From: Mongoliitalea daihaiensis
GTDB lineage: Bacteria; Bacteroidota; Bacteroidia; Cytophagales; Cyclobacteriaceae
NCBI RefSeq assembly: GCF_021596945.1
Contig: NZ_CP063779.1
Coordinates: 1,181,501 to 1,245,500, forward strand
Reading direction: 5' to 3'
DNA: 64,000 nt
Of the stretch, positions 33,474-42,787 are shown in pieces; positions within the stretch are counted from its first letter, which is position 1, and each line of letters opens with the position of its first letter. Below the pieces are notes generated by a model. That model was not told the DNA's origin. It did no database searches and saw nothing but the letters and a program-made list of their open reading frames with translations. The position numbers and the translations under genes are program-made.

Positions 33474-36074
33474 ATGCGTTTGAATAAACTAGTACTTAGC
33501 CTTGTATTTTTAATAGGTTTTTGGATGCTGCCGCCGCAAGTCAGTCAGGCACAGTCTATGGCAGATATTGCCAACATCAAAGTGGATGAATTATCCGATG
33601 ATCAACTGCAGGAGCTTGTCCGAAGGGCTTCTGAAGCAGGTCTTTCCGAGTCTCAGCTCTTGCAAATGGCTCGTTTGAGAGGTGTGCCAGTGCCAGAACT
33701 TGAAAAATTGAAGAGGCGATTGGAGCAATTGGATACGGCAGTATCAAGTAGAACTTCAGCGACAGCTTCCAAGCGGGATCCCCGCAGGCAAATGGATTTC
33801 AATGAAATCACACAAGGATTATTCAAGTATCAAGAGGATATCGATGAGCTTGCTGCTTCCACTTCGGTATCTCCTATTTTTGGGATTGACTTATTTTACA
33901 ACAAAAATAGAAGGCTTACCTTTGAGCCAAATATCAATTTGCCCACGCCTAAAAGCTATATCCTTGGTCCAGGGGATATGATTTACATTGATATTTACGG
34001 GCAATCGGAGCAGTATTACGAAGCAGTGGTCAATCCGGACGGCTTTGTTTTGTTGGATAATATTGGACCTATCAGTGTTTCGGGTAAAAGCATTGAGGAG
34101 GCAACAGGCATCATCAAAAGCCGTGTTGGTAATTTTTACACGGGTCTGAGAGGAAATAATCCCAATACATTTTTGCAAGTGACTTTGGGTAACGTACGGA
34201 CCATTAAGGTTCATTTGGTAGGCGAGCTTCGTTTGCCAGGGACTTTTACCCTTAGTGCGTTTTCCTCAGTTTTCAACGCCCTATTTGCAGCCGGTGGTCC
34301 AAGTGAAAATGGAACCTTTCGAAACATAAAAGTGATGCGGTCCGGCAGGCAGGTTGCTGTAATTGACGTATATGAATTTTTGGTTCAAGGAAAAGCCAAC
34401 CTGGATTTTCAATTGCAAGATCAGGATGTGATTTTGGTTGAACCTTTCTTAGGAAGAGTTCAGGTCAAAGGAGAAGTTAAACGTCCAAAAATATTTGAAA
34501 TTAAGAATGGAGAAACCTTTGAAGATGTCTTAACCTTTGCCGGAGGATTTACCGATGAAGCCTATAAAGATCGGATTTCAGTCAGCAGAGTCTCAGGTAA
34601 AGAGCGTGCCGTTTCCGATATCTTTTTGAATCAAATGGGCATGTTTATAGCCAAAGGAGGGGATGAATACGAGATTGGGAAAATTTTGGGAAGGTATCAA
34701 AATAGAGTTCAGATCAAAGGGGCAGTTTTCAGGGAAGGAAATTTTGCTTTGCAGGAAGGGATGACTTTGAAGCAATTGATTGCTTTAGCAGATGGGTTGA
34801 GGGGAGATGCATTTATGGGTAGAGCGAGTATCCTTCGAACGTTCGATGACCTTAGTACAGAAGTTTTGACAGTAAATTTGCAAGGAGTATTGGCGGGCAC
34901 TGCTCAAGACATACCATTAAAAAGAGAAGATGTAATCCGGATATCATCCTTGTATGACTTGCAGGATGAGTTCTATGTGCAGATCAATGGAGAAGTGAAA
35001 AACCCTGGAACTTATCCTTTTTCTAAAGGGATGAGTGTAGAAGAATTGATCGTAATGGCCGGAGGATTAAGGGAGGCTGCGAATGTGAATACTGTAGAGA
35101 TTGCTCGGAGGTCTGAGCAAACTGGGGCAGGAACATTCGCTGATTTGATACAGGTAAGAGTCAATCCTACGCTTGGTATTTCGGAAAATGGTGAAGTCTT
35201 GCAGCCATTTGACCGGGTGATTGTCCGAAGAAAACCAAATTTCAATCTCGACAAAGTAGTTCAGGTGGAGGGACAGGTGAACTCTCCTGGTTATTTTGCT
35301 GTGGAATCAGCAGAAGAACGCATCTCAGACTTGGTTTCAAGGGCGGGTGGTTTGACAGCTTTTGCCTATGCTGAGGGAGCTACATTGATTCGACGTACGG
35401 AGTTTTTTGAAACAGAGTCCGAGCAAATTCGACGAAACCGAAACCTTCAAGATTTACAAGACCGCTTACTTGCGGACCCCAACAATACCGAGGCGCAGGA
35501 ATTGTTGGTAGAGCGTTTGTTTAGGGACTTGGGAAATAGGCCGCTAGATTTGACGGAAGGAAGTAAAGCGGCAGAATCTAAGAGAGAATCCATTACGTCC
35601 ATTTCTGAGACTAAAGCAGATGTAGCGCCCATCCGGATTCGTCAGACCGAAGCAGTTGCTATTGATTTGGCAGCAATTATGCGAAATCCAGGTTCAGATT
35701 TAGATTTGATTTTGGAAGAAGGGGATATTCTTTCCATACCTAAGCAGCTCCAGACAGTGCGAATGAGAGGGGATGTCGTCTATCCGGCGACTGTTCGTTT
35801 TCAAAAAGAGCGCGGCGCGACCTATTATATCAATCGTGCAGGCGGGTTTGACATTCGTGCGAATAGAAAAAGAACTTATGTAGTCTATGCCAATGGAGAA
35901 GTTGCTCGAACAAGAAGTTTCCTGGGAATCAGAGCCTATCCACAAGTTCGCCCAGGAGCCGAAATAATCATACCAACCAAAGGTCCTCGAATACCTGTCA
36001 GACCAGGTGAATTGGTAGGTATTGCTACAGGCTTGGCGACCCTGGTATTGGTAGTGACTCAAATCAATCCTTAA
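33474..36074 (+). CDS. polysaccharide export outer-membrane protein (Wza/SLBB family)
   Basis: 866 residues from the ATG at 33474, which sits at a clean signal peptide (LVLSLVFLIGFWMLPPQVSQAQS); an ATG at 33444 is the alternative. After an N-terminal helical part (DELSDDQLQELVRRASEAGL) comes the Poly_export domain (YILGPGDMIYIDIYG) and a series of SLBB domains (LVGELRLPGTFT, VKGEVKRPKIFEI, IKGAVFREGNFAL, INGEVKNPGTYPF, VEGQVNSPGYFAV, MRGDVVYPATVRF). It is about twice the length of E. coli Wza. It probably forms the export channel in the outer membrane and abuts the Wzz-like gene by two bases. Confidence 0.94.
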   Translation: MRLNKLVLSLVFLIGFWMLPPQVSQAQSMADIANIKVDELSDDQLQELVRRASEAGLSESQLLQMARLRGVPVPELEKLKRRLEQLDTAVSSRTSATASKRDPRRQMDFNEITQGLFKYQEDIDELAASTSVSPIFGIDLFYNKNRRLTFEPNINLPTPKSYILGPGDMIYIDIYGQSEQYYEAVVNPDGFVLLDNIGPISVSGKSIEEATGIIKSRVGNFYTGLRGNNPNTFLQVTLGNVRTIKVHLVGELRLPGTFTLSAFSSVFNALFAAGGPSENGTFRNIKVMRSGRQVAVIDVYEFLVQGKANLDFQLQDQDVILVEPFLGRVQVKGEVKRPKIFEIKNGETFEDVLTFAGGFTDEAYKDRISVSRVSGKERAVSDIFLNQMGMFIAKGGDEYEIGKILGRYQNRVQIKGAVFREGNFALQEGMTLKQLIALADGLRGDAFMGRASILRTFDDLSTEVLTVNLQGVLAGTAQDIPLKREDVIRISSLYDLQDEFYVQINGEVKNPGTYPFSKGMSVEELIVMAGGLREAANVNTVEIARRSEQTGAGTFADLIQVRVNPTLGISENGEVLQPFDRVIVRRKPNFNLDKVVQVEGQVNSPGYFAVESAEERISDLVSRAGGLTAFAYAEGATLIRRTEFFETESEQIRRNRNLQDLQDRLLADPNNTEAQELLVERLFRDLGNRPLDLTEGSKAAESKRESITSISETKADVAPIRIRQTEAVAIDLAAIMRNPGSDLDLILEEGDILSIPKQLQTVRMRGDVVYPATVRFQKERGATYYINRAGGFDIRANRKRTYVVYANGEVARTRSFLGIRAYPQVRPGAEIIIPTKGPRIPVRPGELVGIATGLATLVLVVTQINP

Positions 36075-36076
36075 TT

Positions 36077-37144
36077 ATGGCATCCAATAATCACTTTGTA
36101 GACGATAAAATCACCTTGCGGGAATTGGTTCTCCGGTTAAAATTTTGGATAGGATATTTCATTAGTCAGTGGAAGCTTTTATTCTTAGCAGCTTTCATTG
36201 GGGGTGCTCTTGGTGCTGTGGCCTCTTGGATCAAAAAACCGGTGTATCATGCAAGTACGTCCTTCGTATTGGAAGAGTCTGATACGGGAGGCTTGGGTCA
36301 AATGTCTGGTTTAGCTTCTTTGGTTGGTGTCAATTTGGGTCCATTGGGAGGCTCTTCCGGGCTTTTTCAAGGAGACAATATCATGGAGCTCTATAAGTCC
36401 GACAATATGTTGGGTAAAACACTCCTCAGCCCATTTGATGACGATCAATTATTAATTGACCGTTTCATTGACTTCAATGAGTTGACGCCAAAGTGGGAAA
36501 AAAAGGTTGATTTATCCCAATTGGATTTCCGAATACCGAGGGAATCCTTTAGCATTCAGCAAGATTCCGTAGTCAAAGTGATATCCAAAATGATTCGGGA
36601 AAGACAGCTTTCTGTGGAAAAACCAAACCGTAAGCTTACCATCATCCAAGTGAACGTCTCTTCCAAAGATGAGAAGTTTGCGAAGGTCTTCAATGAGCGT
36701 TTGGTAGAAAATGTCAACAGTTTTTACTTTGAGACTAAAACAAAGAAGACTGCCGAAAATTTACAGATTCTCCAAGTTCAGGCAGACTCTGTCCGGAAAA
36801 TTTTGGATGATAACTTGGTTCAATATGCTTCTTTCTCAGACCGTGTTCCCAATGCGAACCCCTTGATGCAGTCTGGTACAGTAGAGGGGAGAAAAAGACA
36901 AATTGATATACAGGCAACTTCCGCGATTTATGCAGAGGTAGTGAAGAATTTAGAGATTGCTAAAGTTAATCACCGCAATAATTCCCCTTTGATTCAGCTA
37001 GTGGATGAGGCCCGTTATCCCATTCCTCGTTCCGAACTGAAGTTAAGCAAAGGCGTGGTTTTGGGAGGCTTGATTGCTGTGTTTTTGGTCTTCATTTTGC
37101 TTTATGTGCGTAAAATCTACGAATTGCATGTGCAACCTAGATGA
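36077..37144 (+). CDS. chain-length determinant protein (Wzz family)
   Basis: 355 residues with two membrane helices flanking a periplasmic domain: TM1 at about 33-52 and TM2 at about 326-346. The N-terminal Wzz signature is PVYHASTSFVLEES; the region before TM2 has DEARYPIPRSELKLSKG, the usual Pro-rich entry to TM2. It regulates polysaccharide chain length together with the Wza-like protein. The C-terminus ends shortly after TM2, so there is no fused tyrosine kinase (BY-kinase) domain, and none is encoded elsewhere in the window. Confidence 0.93.
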   Translation: MASNNHFVDDKITLRELVLRLKFWIGYFISQWKLLFLAAFIGGALGAVASWIKKPVYHASTSFVLEESDTGGLGQMSGLASLVGVNLGPLGGSSGLFQGDNIMELYKSDNMLGKTLLSPFDDDQLLIDRFIDFNELTPKWEKKVDLSQLDFRIPRESFSIQQDSVVKVISKMIRERQLSVEKPNRKLTIIQVNVSSKDEKFAKVFNERLVENVNSFYFETKTKKTAENLQILQVQADSVRKILDDNLVQYASFSDRVPNANPLMQSGTVEGRKRQIDIQATSAIYAEVVKNLEIAKVNHRNNSPLIQLVDEARYPIPRSELKLSKGVVLGGLIAVFLVFILLYVRKIYELHVQPR

Positions 37145-37162
37145 ACCCAATAACCGCTAAGC

Positions 37163-38479
37163 ATGCTGGAGAAACTCTCTTCCTTCCCTGTTGGGTCTTA
37201 TATCCGAAATAAATCCATTCAGAATTTTATTTTTCTGGTGGTGATCCAAGCATCCAATATGCTGATCTCCATCATGTCTATGCCCTTATTGCTACGCTCC
37301 ATCGGGGTAGATCAATTTGGTTTGGTTAACCTTGCCTTATCCGTGATTATATTTACCAATATTATCGTTGGCTTCGGTTTTAATATCAGTGCACCGAGGG
37401 AGGTTGCAATTTTTCAGGATGAGTCCAAAAAATTATCAAGTATTGCCTCACAAGTGCTTTTTACGCGCTTGGCCTTGGCTGCTGTTACCGCCTTATCTCT
37501 TTGGATTGCTGCTTATGCCCTTAATTTTTTCAAAGATTATAAAGAAATCCTGATGTTTTCTACCGTTCTTCTTTTTTCAGAAGCTACCCTCCCATTGTGG
37601 TTTTTTCAGGGGATGGAGAAAATGAAATTGATTTCTGTAACCAATATCTTTAGTAAGCTGCTTTTTTTGTTTGGAATTGTATTATTTATCCAAGCTCCAG
37701 AACATGCGAAGTGGGTGAATTTAATTCTAGGATCTTCCGCCTTGCTCTTGAATATCTTTTTGTTGATATACATGCGCTTTGCTATGCAGATTCATTTTTT
37801 TTGGCCAACAATACAAACCATCTGGCATTCCCTTCGGGATAATGTGTACCTCTTTCTGTCCAATATTGCTTCTCATATTTCCGTTAATGGGGGATTGATT
37901 ATATTAAGTTTCTTTGGAAATGATACCACCTTGGGGATGTTTAGCTTGGCTGAAAAAATCACTATGGTATTGCGATTGCTACCCACCTTGATCATTCAGG
38001 CGGTCTATCCCAATGCCTCCAAGTTGTATGAAGTCGATCAGGAAGCCTTTATCAAGTTTGTTTCAAAAGCTTATGTGATTGGGATAGGATTGGCATTAAT
38101 AGTCTCAACGGCCACATTTTTCTCCGCAGGATTTATAGTTGAATTATTGGCAAAAAATCGCCTCGAGGAATCTGTGATGTACCTTAAAATTCTATCCTTT
38201 ATACCATTTTTAGCTTCTCTGAATATCATCAATGGGGTCATCCTTTTTGTAGCTAACCAAAAAGAGCTACTCTTTAAAGCTTCTTGGTTGATGTGTGCGT
38301 ACATGGTGGTGATAGCCTCACTCTTGACCGCACAATATGGCGGTATTGGGCTTTGTTTTGCGCTTCTATCATCAGAAGTTATTATTTTCATCGTATATTC
38401 TTATCTCATCTATACCCGTAATCAATCTTTAGTACATGCCTTTGCACAACGAATCCTCCGTCGCGATAATCATTCTTAA
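37163..38479 (+). CDS. oligosaccharide flippase (Wzx-like)
   Basis: 438 residues with about 12 to 14 predicted membrane helices. The N-terminus (FIFLVVIQASNMLISIMSMPLLLRSIGVDQFGLVNLA) is the polysaccharide-synthesis/MATE-like Polysacc_synt signature. It would flip undecaprenyl-linked repeat units across the inner membrane. The following glycosyltransferase starts inside its 3' end with a 44-base overlap. Confidence 0.93.
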   Translation: MLEKLSSFPVGSYIRNKSIQNFIFLVVIQASNMLISIMSMPLLLRSIGVDQFGLVNLALSVIIFTNIIVGFGFNISAPREVAIFQDESKKLSSIASQVLFTRLALAAVTALSLWIAAYALNFFKDYKEILMFSTVLLFSEATLPLWFFQGMEKMKLISVTNIFSKLLFLFGIVLFIQAPEHAKWVNLILGSSALLLNIFLLIYMRFAMQIHFFWPTIQTIWHSLRDNVYLFLSNIASHISVNGGLIILSFFGNDTTLGMFSLAEKITMVLRLLPTLIIQAVYPNASKLYEVDQEAFIKFVSKAYVIGIGLALIVSTATFFSAGFIVELLAKNRLEESVMYLKILSFIPFLASLNIINGVILFVANQKELLFKASWLMCAYMVVIASLLTAQYGGIGLCFALLSSEVIIFIVYSYLIYTRNQSLVHAFAQRILRRDNHS

Positions 38480-39374
38480 TTGGAATGGGTATGAGCACTC
38501 GCGGAACTGTCTGGATTCCTTGGCTAAGCTCACCTACTCTAACTTTCAAGTCTTGTTGGTGGACAATGCTTCCGTTGATGGTTCCGGAACCCGTCTGAAA
38601 GAAGAGTTTCCATCGGTTATATTCCTCCAAAATGAGCAGAATTTGGGCTTCACAGGTGGTAATAATGTAGGGATTACCTATGCGTTGGAGCATGGGTTTA
38701 GCTATGTGATGCTTTTGAATAATGACACGCTCGTAGCGCCCGATTTTTTAAAACACATGGTAGATATGTTAGCTAATGATGCTTCTATCGGGATTGTGCA
38801 GCCGTTGATTTTATGGATGGAAGATCCAGAAAAAATCTGGAGTGCAGGTGGGGAGTTTCAGCCATGGCTTGGAATTTCCAAGACTAAAGGAGATCGAGCT
38901 GCTTTGGAATCGTATAGGTTTTCTTCCCAAGCATTGGATTGGGTGACTGGGTGTTGTATGCTCGTACCAAGTAAGGTTATCCAAGAGCTTGGACCTTTGC
39001 AGGCATCCTTCTTTGCCTATTTTGAAGACGTGGATTGGTCTTTGAGAATCCGTAAAGCAGGCTATCAACTGCTTTTGTCCAACGAAAGCATCATTTACCA
39101 TGAAGGAAATGCCTCTTCCAAGAAAGCAAGCAAAGAAGGAACCCTTAGTCCTACGGTATTTTATCTACATGCCAGAAATCAATTGTTTTTGATTCGTAGG
39201 CATCTCTTCTTTCCAGCGATTCTACTTGCTTTTGGTTACCACCTGATCAAGTATTCAGCTTGGATCATGTATTTTTGTTTTCGAGGAAGATTCAAAAAAG
39301 CCAAAGCTGTCATCAAAGGAATGAAAGATGGATTGCTTTTGGATCATCACGTTAACCGACCGCTATGTCCTTGA
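38436..39374 (+). CDS. glycosyltransferase family 2 (rhamnosyltransferase-like)
   Basis: 312 residues. GT-A fold: VAIIILNWNGYEHSRNCLDSL, VLLVDNASVDGS, QNLGFTGGNNVGI and the metal-binding DxD-type motif LLNNDT, with the acceptor-site segment DWVTGCCMLV and YFEDVDWSLRIRKAGY as the catalytic region. A C-terminal helix with aromatics (ILLAFGYHLIKYSAWIMYFCF) may anchor it to the membrane. The start is inside the flippase gene, and the gene overlaps the ligase/polymerase gene by 10 bases. Confidence 0.94.
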   Translation: MPLHNESSVAIIILNWNGYEHSRNCLDSLAKLTYSNFQVLLVDNASVDGSGTRLKEEFPSVIFLQNEQNLGFTGGNNVGITYALEHGFSYVMLLNNDTLVAPDFLKHMVDMLANDASIGIVQPLILWMEDPEKIWSAGGEFQPWLGISKTKGDRAALESYRFSSQALDWVTGCCMLVPSKVIQELGPLQASFFAYFEDVDWSLRIRKAGYQLLLSNESIIYHEGNASSKKASKEGTLSPTVFYLHARNQLFLIRRHLFFPAILLAFGYHLIKYSAWIMYFCFRGRFKKAKAVIKGMKDGLLLDHHVNRPLCP

Positions 39375-40762
39375 TCGTTTTTCTTCTGATTTCTATCCTA
39401 ACCGTTATCCTGACTACTTGGATTCTGCGGAAGATCCTCTTGGAAGGGAAATATGAGTATGCTATTTTCTTTGTCTTGTATTATTTGCCCTTTTATGTGA
39501 CGGGTTTGGGGTTGGTGTATTTGCCCACACGATCCATTTTGATAGTAAATATTTTTCAATATTTGAAAGAGTTGGTGCTGGTTACGGGCGTGCTAAGTTT
39601 CGTTTTTTATCATAAAAGCTTTTTTCAATATCCTTTCCGGCTACATAAAGTGGACATGCTATTTTTAGCATTCATTGGTTTAGGGTTTTTGTATATGGTT
39701 TTGCCACTGGGTGAAGCGAGCACAGTCAGTAAGGTGGTGTACTTCAAAAATCTACTCATGCCAGGTCTCGTGTATTTTTTGGCCAGAAATACACAATTTG
39801 ATGAACAAGATGCAAGAGATTTATTCAAGGGAATCTTCATCATTGCCCTCTTAGCTTTTATTGTAAATATTGGGGAAAAGCTGGCTGCTACTCACCTCCA
39901 ATCACACACTGGTTTTGCCATCTTCCTGCAAGAAGTTCGCGATATGGAACCATCAGGCAATTATGGCTTAGCTTGGACATTTGAGACACAATCTACCAGC
40001 CGTCGCTTAGCATCTTTTTTTGCAGATCCTTTGGAACTTGCTAGCTCGGTTTTATTGGGTTTTTCAGCGGGTTTGATTTGGTATTTGACAAGTAAGCGAG
40101 AAGATTGGACGGTATATGCAATCGTCATGGGAGCCTCTTTTGCGAGTTTATTGTTTTCTTCTTCCCGAGCAGCTTTTGCCTCGTTCTTTGTGATGCTTTT
40201 GTTTATTGCTGTTATTTTCCGTTTGTACAAACTCCTCCTTTTTGGTGGGGCTGTGTTTCTGTTATTCGTAGTTTATGTGCTGTTTTTTGCCTCAGAGGAT
40301 TTTTATTTTTTTGTGATTGATACGATCACCTTTGAAAATACCTCTTCAGTGGGGCACGTGGTGGAGTGGTTATTAGCCTTGGAATCCATGGTTGCCAATC
40401 CATTGGGCATTGGTTTGGCTATGAGTGGCAATGTAGGAGTAGTGGATGAGGAGCTCCGTGTAGGTGGAGAAAATCAATACCTGATTTATGGCGTGCAGTT
40501 GGGTTGGATTGGGATGTTTTTGTACATCTTGATTTTGGCCTATGGCATCAAAACCTGCATACAAGTATTTCGATTGTCAGACAATGTTATGACTGCACGC
40601 ATTGCTTTTGTCGGTGCTGCGGTAAAAGTAGGCTTGTTATTACCATTATTTACTGCCAATGCAGAGTTGTACAGCTACGTAGCTTGGATGTCCTGGTGGA
40701 TGGTGGGTTATTCTGTTAATGCTTTTCAGCAAATCAAATACTCCTCAATTCAATTGTCATGA
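39365..40762 (+). CDS. O-antigen polymerase/ligase (Wzy-like)
   Basis: 465 residues with about 11 to 12 predicted membrane helices. The large periplasmic loop region carries the ligase-like pattern GNYGLAWTFETQSTSRRLASFFADPLELAS and later ENQYLIYGVQLGWIGM. The R-x-G/H-type features of Wzy_C are recognisable by position, although sequence divergence makes polymerase versus ligase uncertain. Its position between a flippase and glycosyltransferases favours a Wzx/Wzy-type assembly system. It overlaps the next gene by 4 bases (ATGA). Confidence 0.85.
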   Translation: MSLIVFLLISILTVILTTWILRKILLEGKYEYAIFFVLYYLPFYVTGLGLVYLPTRSILIVNIFQYLKELVLVTGVLSFVFYHKSFFQYPFRLHKVDMLFLAFIGLGFLYMVLPLGEASTVSKVVYFKNLLMPGLVYFLARNTQFDEQDARDLFKGIFIIALLAFIVNIGEKLAATHLQSHTGFAIFLQEVRDMEPSGNYGLAWTFETQSTSRRLASFFADPLELASSVLLGFSAGLIWYLTSKREDWTVYAIVMGASFASLLFSSSRAAFASFFVMLLFIAVIFRLYKLLLFGGAVFLLFVVYVLFFASEDFYFFVIDTITFENTSSVGHVVEWLLALESMVANPLGIGLAMSGNVGVVDEELRVGGENQYLIYGVQLGWIGMFLYILILAYGIKTCIQVFRLSDNVMTARIAFVGAAVKVGLLLPLFTANAELYSYVAWMSWWMVGYSVNAFQQIKYSSIQLS

Positions 40763-41880
40763 AGCGCAGAATCTATGTAGATTTATTTTACTTGAATACT
40801 GCCTTAACAGGTATTCAGACCTATATGTTGGAGTTTTGTGAGGCGGTGTCAACTTATCCACATTCGGACATTGAGTGGGTATTTTCGCATGACCCAAAGA
40901 AGCAGGCTTCTGCGTCATATTTTCGAGGGAAGCAACCGAAGTGGAAAACTCTTTTATATCATGCCTATTATTTCCTTTGGAAGCAGGTGATCTTACCTTA
41001 TCGGGCGAAGAAAGCCCAAACAGACAGTATTTTAAATTTTGATTTTGTAGGTCCTGCATTTACTCGAAGAAAAAATTACACGGTAATCCACGATGCTTTT
41101 TTTTGGCAAATGCCCCAAAATTACAGCGGCTTGTGGAGAACGTATTTTATTCAGTCCATACTTTCAGGCCTGCGAAGGGATTCCTGTGTGATTACCACCT
41201 CTCGGGTCGCTAAAAAGGCTTTGGAGAAGAACACCCCGATTTTTCAAATTCCACAGGTGATTTATCAATGTCCCAAACTGTATGAAGGCGATGCTGACAC
41301 TTTTACGTTGAAACGCTTGGGTATTTCGAAGAACACGTATTTTTTTCATCTGGGTAGTTTTGACAAACGCAAAAATCTCCCGCTTCTAGTGGAGGCTTTT
41401 GCATTGTTTTTGAAGGACAACCCCTCATCTATGAGCTTGGTGTTGGCAGGTGAACGTGGATTAGGAAAAACCGTGGATGACTGGTCGATGGTTGAAGAAA
41501 AGATAAAAGAGTTCAATCTCCATGATCGGGTATTGCTTACAGGTTTTGTCAGTAATAATGAAGCGAAAAGCTTGTATCAAGGTGCTTTAGCTTACGTTTT
41601 CCCTTCCCAGAATGAGGGTTTTGGAATACCTGTCATAGAGGCGATGCGGGCGGGAATACCGGTAATTATCTCTGATCAAGAAGCGCTCGTAGAAATAGCG
41701 GATGGGGCTGCACTCATACATCAGACAGGAAATGTTGTGGATTTAAAAGAAAAAATGGAATCTTTGTATCGAAACCCTGAACTTCGTGCCCAATTAGTCC
41801 AAAAAGGCTCGGTGCGAAAAGAATTATTCACAAGAGCAGCTTTTGCTGAGGCTTACCACAACTTGATTTTAAATTTTTGA
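40759..41880 (+). CDS. glycosyltransferase family 4
   Basis: 373 residues, GT-B fold. Donor-domain hallmarks: YFFHLGSFDKRKNLPLLVEAF, LVLAGERGLGK, VLLTGFVSNNEAKSLYQGALAYVFPSQNEGFGIPVIEAMRAG (E-x7-E type, holding the catalytic acidic residues). The N-terminal domain starts RIYVDLFYLNTALTGIQTYM. The start overlaps the Wzy-like gene by 4 bases. It probably adds one sugar to the lipid-linked repeat unit; the sugar is unknown. Confidence 0.94.
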   Translation: MKRRIYVDLFYLNTALTGIQTYMLEFCEAVSTYPHSDIEWVFSHDPKKQASASYFRGKQPKWKTLLYHAYYFLWKQVILPYRAKKAQTDSILNFDFVGPAFTRRKNYTVIHDAFFWQMPQNYSGLWRTYFIQSILSGLRRDSCVITTSRVAKKALEKNTPIFQIPQVIYQCPKLYEGDADTFTLKRLGISKNTYFFHLGSFDKRKNLPLLVEAFALFLKDNPSSMSLVLAGERGLGKTVDDWSMVEEKIKEFNLHDRVLLTGFVSNNEAKSLYQGALAYVFPSQNEGFGIPVIEAMRAGIPVIISDQEALVEIADGAALIHQTGNVVDLKEKMESLYRNPELRAQLVQKGSVRKELFTRAAFAEAYHNLILNF

Positions 41881-41884
41881 TGCT

Positions 41885-42787
41885 ATGAGGCAGCAGCAAT
41901 GCCCAAACTGTGCGACTACTACCAACTCCGGAACACATGTAGCATTGATCCAATGTTCCACTTGTGGTATTCAATGGACGTATTTGAAAGAAGACATTCA
42001 AGCAGAGGCCTTGTATGAAGATGAAGTATATGCTGTGGTGGATAATCGAAAGTCTATATTTGAACGCATTATTTTTTCAGAAGCTACAAAAGTTATCCAC
42101 ACGGCCCAATCACTTCTAACTGCTAGCAATGACTTATCGGTATTAGACTTTGGGTGTGGAAAAGGGCAGTTTTTGATGCAGGCAAAATCCTTGGGTTGGA
42201 AAACACTGGGTGTAGAGACTGCAACTGCACGGGCGGAGTTTGCCCAACAAAAATATGGCTTGGATGTGCTTAACCGGTATTACGAAGGTGGAAAACTTGC
42301 CTCACAAGGATTTGATGTGATTTCGCTCTTGCATGTATTGGAACATTTACCGCAGCCCATGCAGTTGTTGCAGTCGCTTGTGGATAATAACCTCAAGCAA
42401 GGGGGAGTTCTTGTCATAGAAGTTCCAAACGCTCATAGCTTACAGGCTAAAATCGCGGGTAAAGATTGGATGCATTGGGATATTCCCAAACATTTGAGCC
42501 ATTGGAACGAAAAAAGCTTGGAGGCATCACTTCAAAAAATCGGTTTTTATAAAAAGAAAGTACAATACTACTCCGTTCACTTGGGTGTATTAGGAATGTT
42601 GCGGGCATTGATGGGGAAATTTGGATACCAAGGAAATATCATTGTAGACTTAAAAGGTAAAAAGCACTGGAAGACCTTAATTTTGCTAGGACTATTGTTG
42701 CCTGCTTCATGGTTATTGGAGCTTTTTGCCGTCGGTACCAAGCAAGGAGGAGTTTTAAGGGTTTATTTTCAGCGTGGGTATGAGTGA
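41885..42787 (+). CDS. SAM methyltransferase with N-terminal zinc ribbon
   Basis: 300 residues. The start has two CxxC pairs (QQCPNCATT, IQCSTCGIQW), a zinc ribbon. The Methyltransf_23 core follows: motif I VLDFGCGKGQFLMQA, motif II GVETAT, motif IV FDVISLLHVLEHLPQP, and MHWDIPKHLSHW near the C-terminal part. A single C-terminal membrane helix (about 260-277: LILLGLLLPASWLLELFA) is predicted. Such proteins modify sugar or lipid carrier intermediates in polysaccharide clusters. The next gene starts within its 3' end. Confidence 0.9.
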   Translation: MRQQQCPNCATTTNSGTHVALIQCSTCGIQWTYLKEDIQAEALYEDEVYAVVDNRKSIFERIIFSEATKVIHTAQSLLTASNDLSVLDFGCGKGQFLMQAKSLGWKTLGVETATARAEFAQQKYGLDVLNRYYEGGKLASQGFDVISLLHVLEHLPQPMQLLQSLVDNNLKQGGVLVIEVPNAHSLQAKIAGKDWMHWDIPKHLSHWNEKSLEASLQKIGFYKKKVQYYSVHLGVLGMLRALMGKFGYQGNIIVDLKGKKHWKTLILLGLLLPASWLLELFAVGTKQGGVLRVYFQRGYE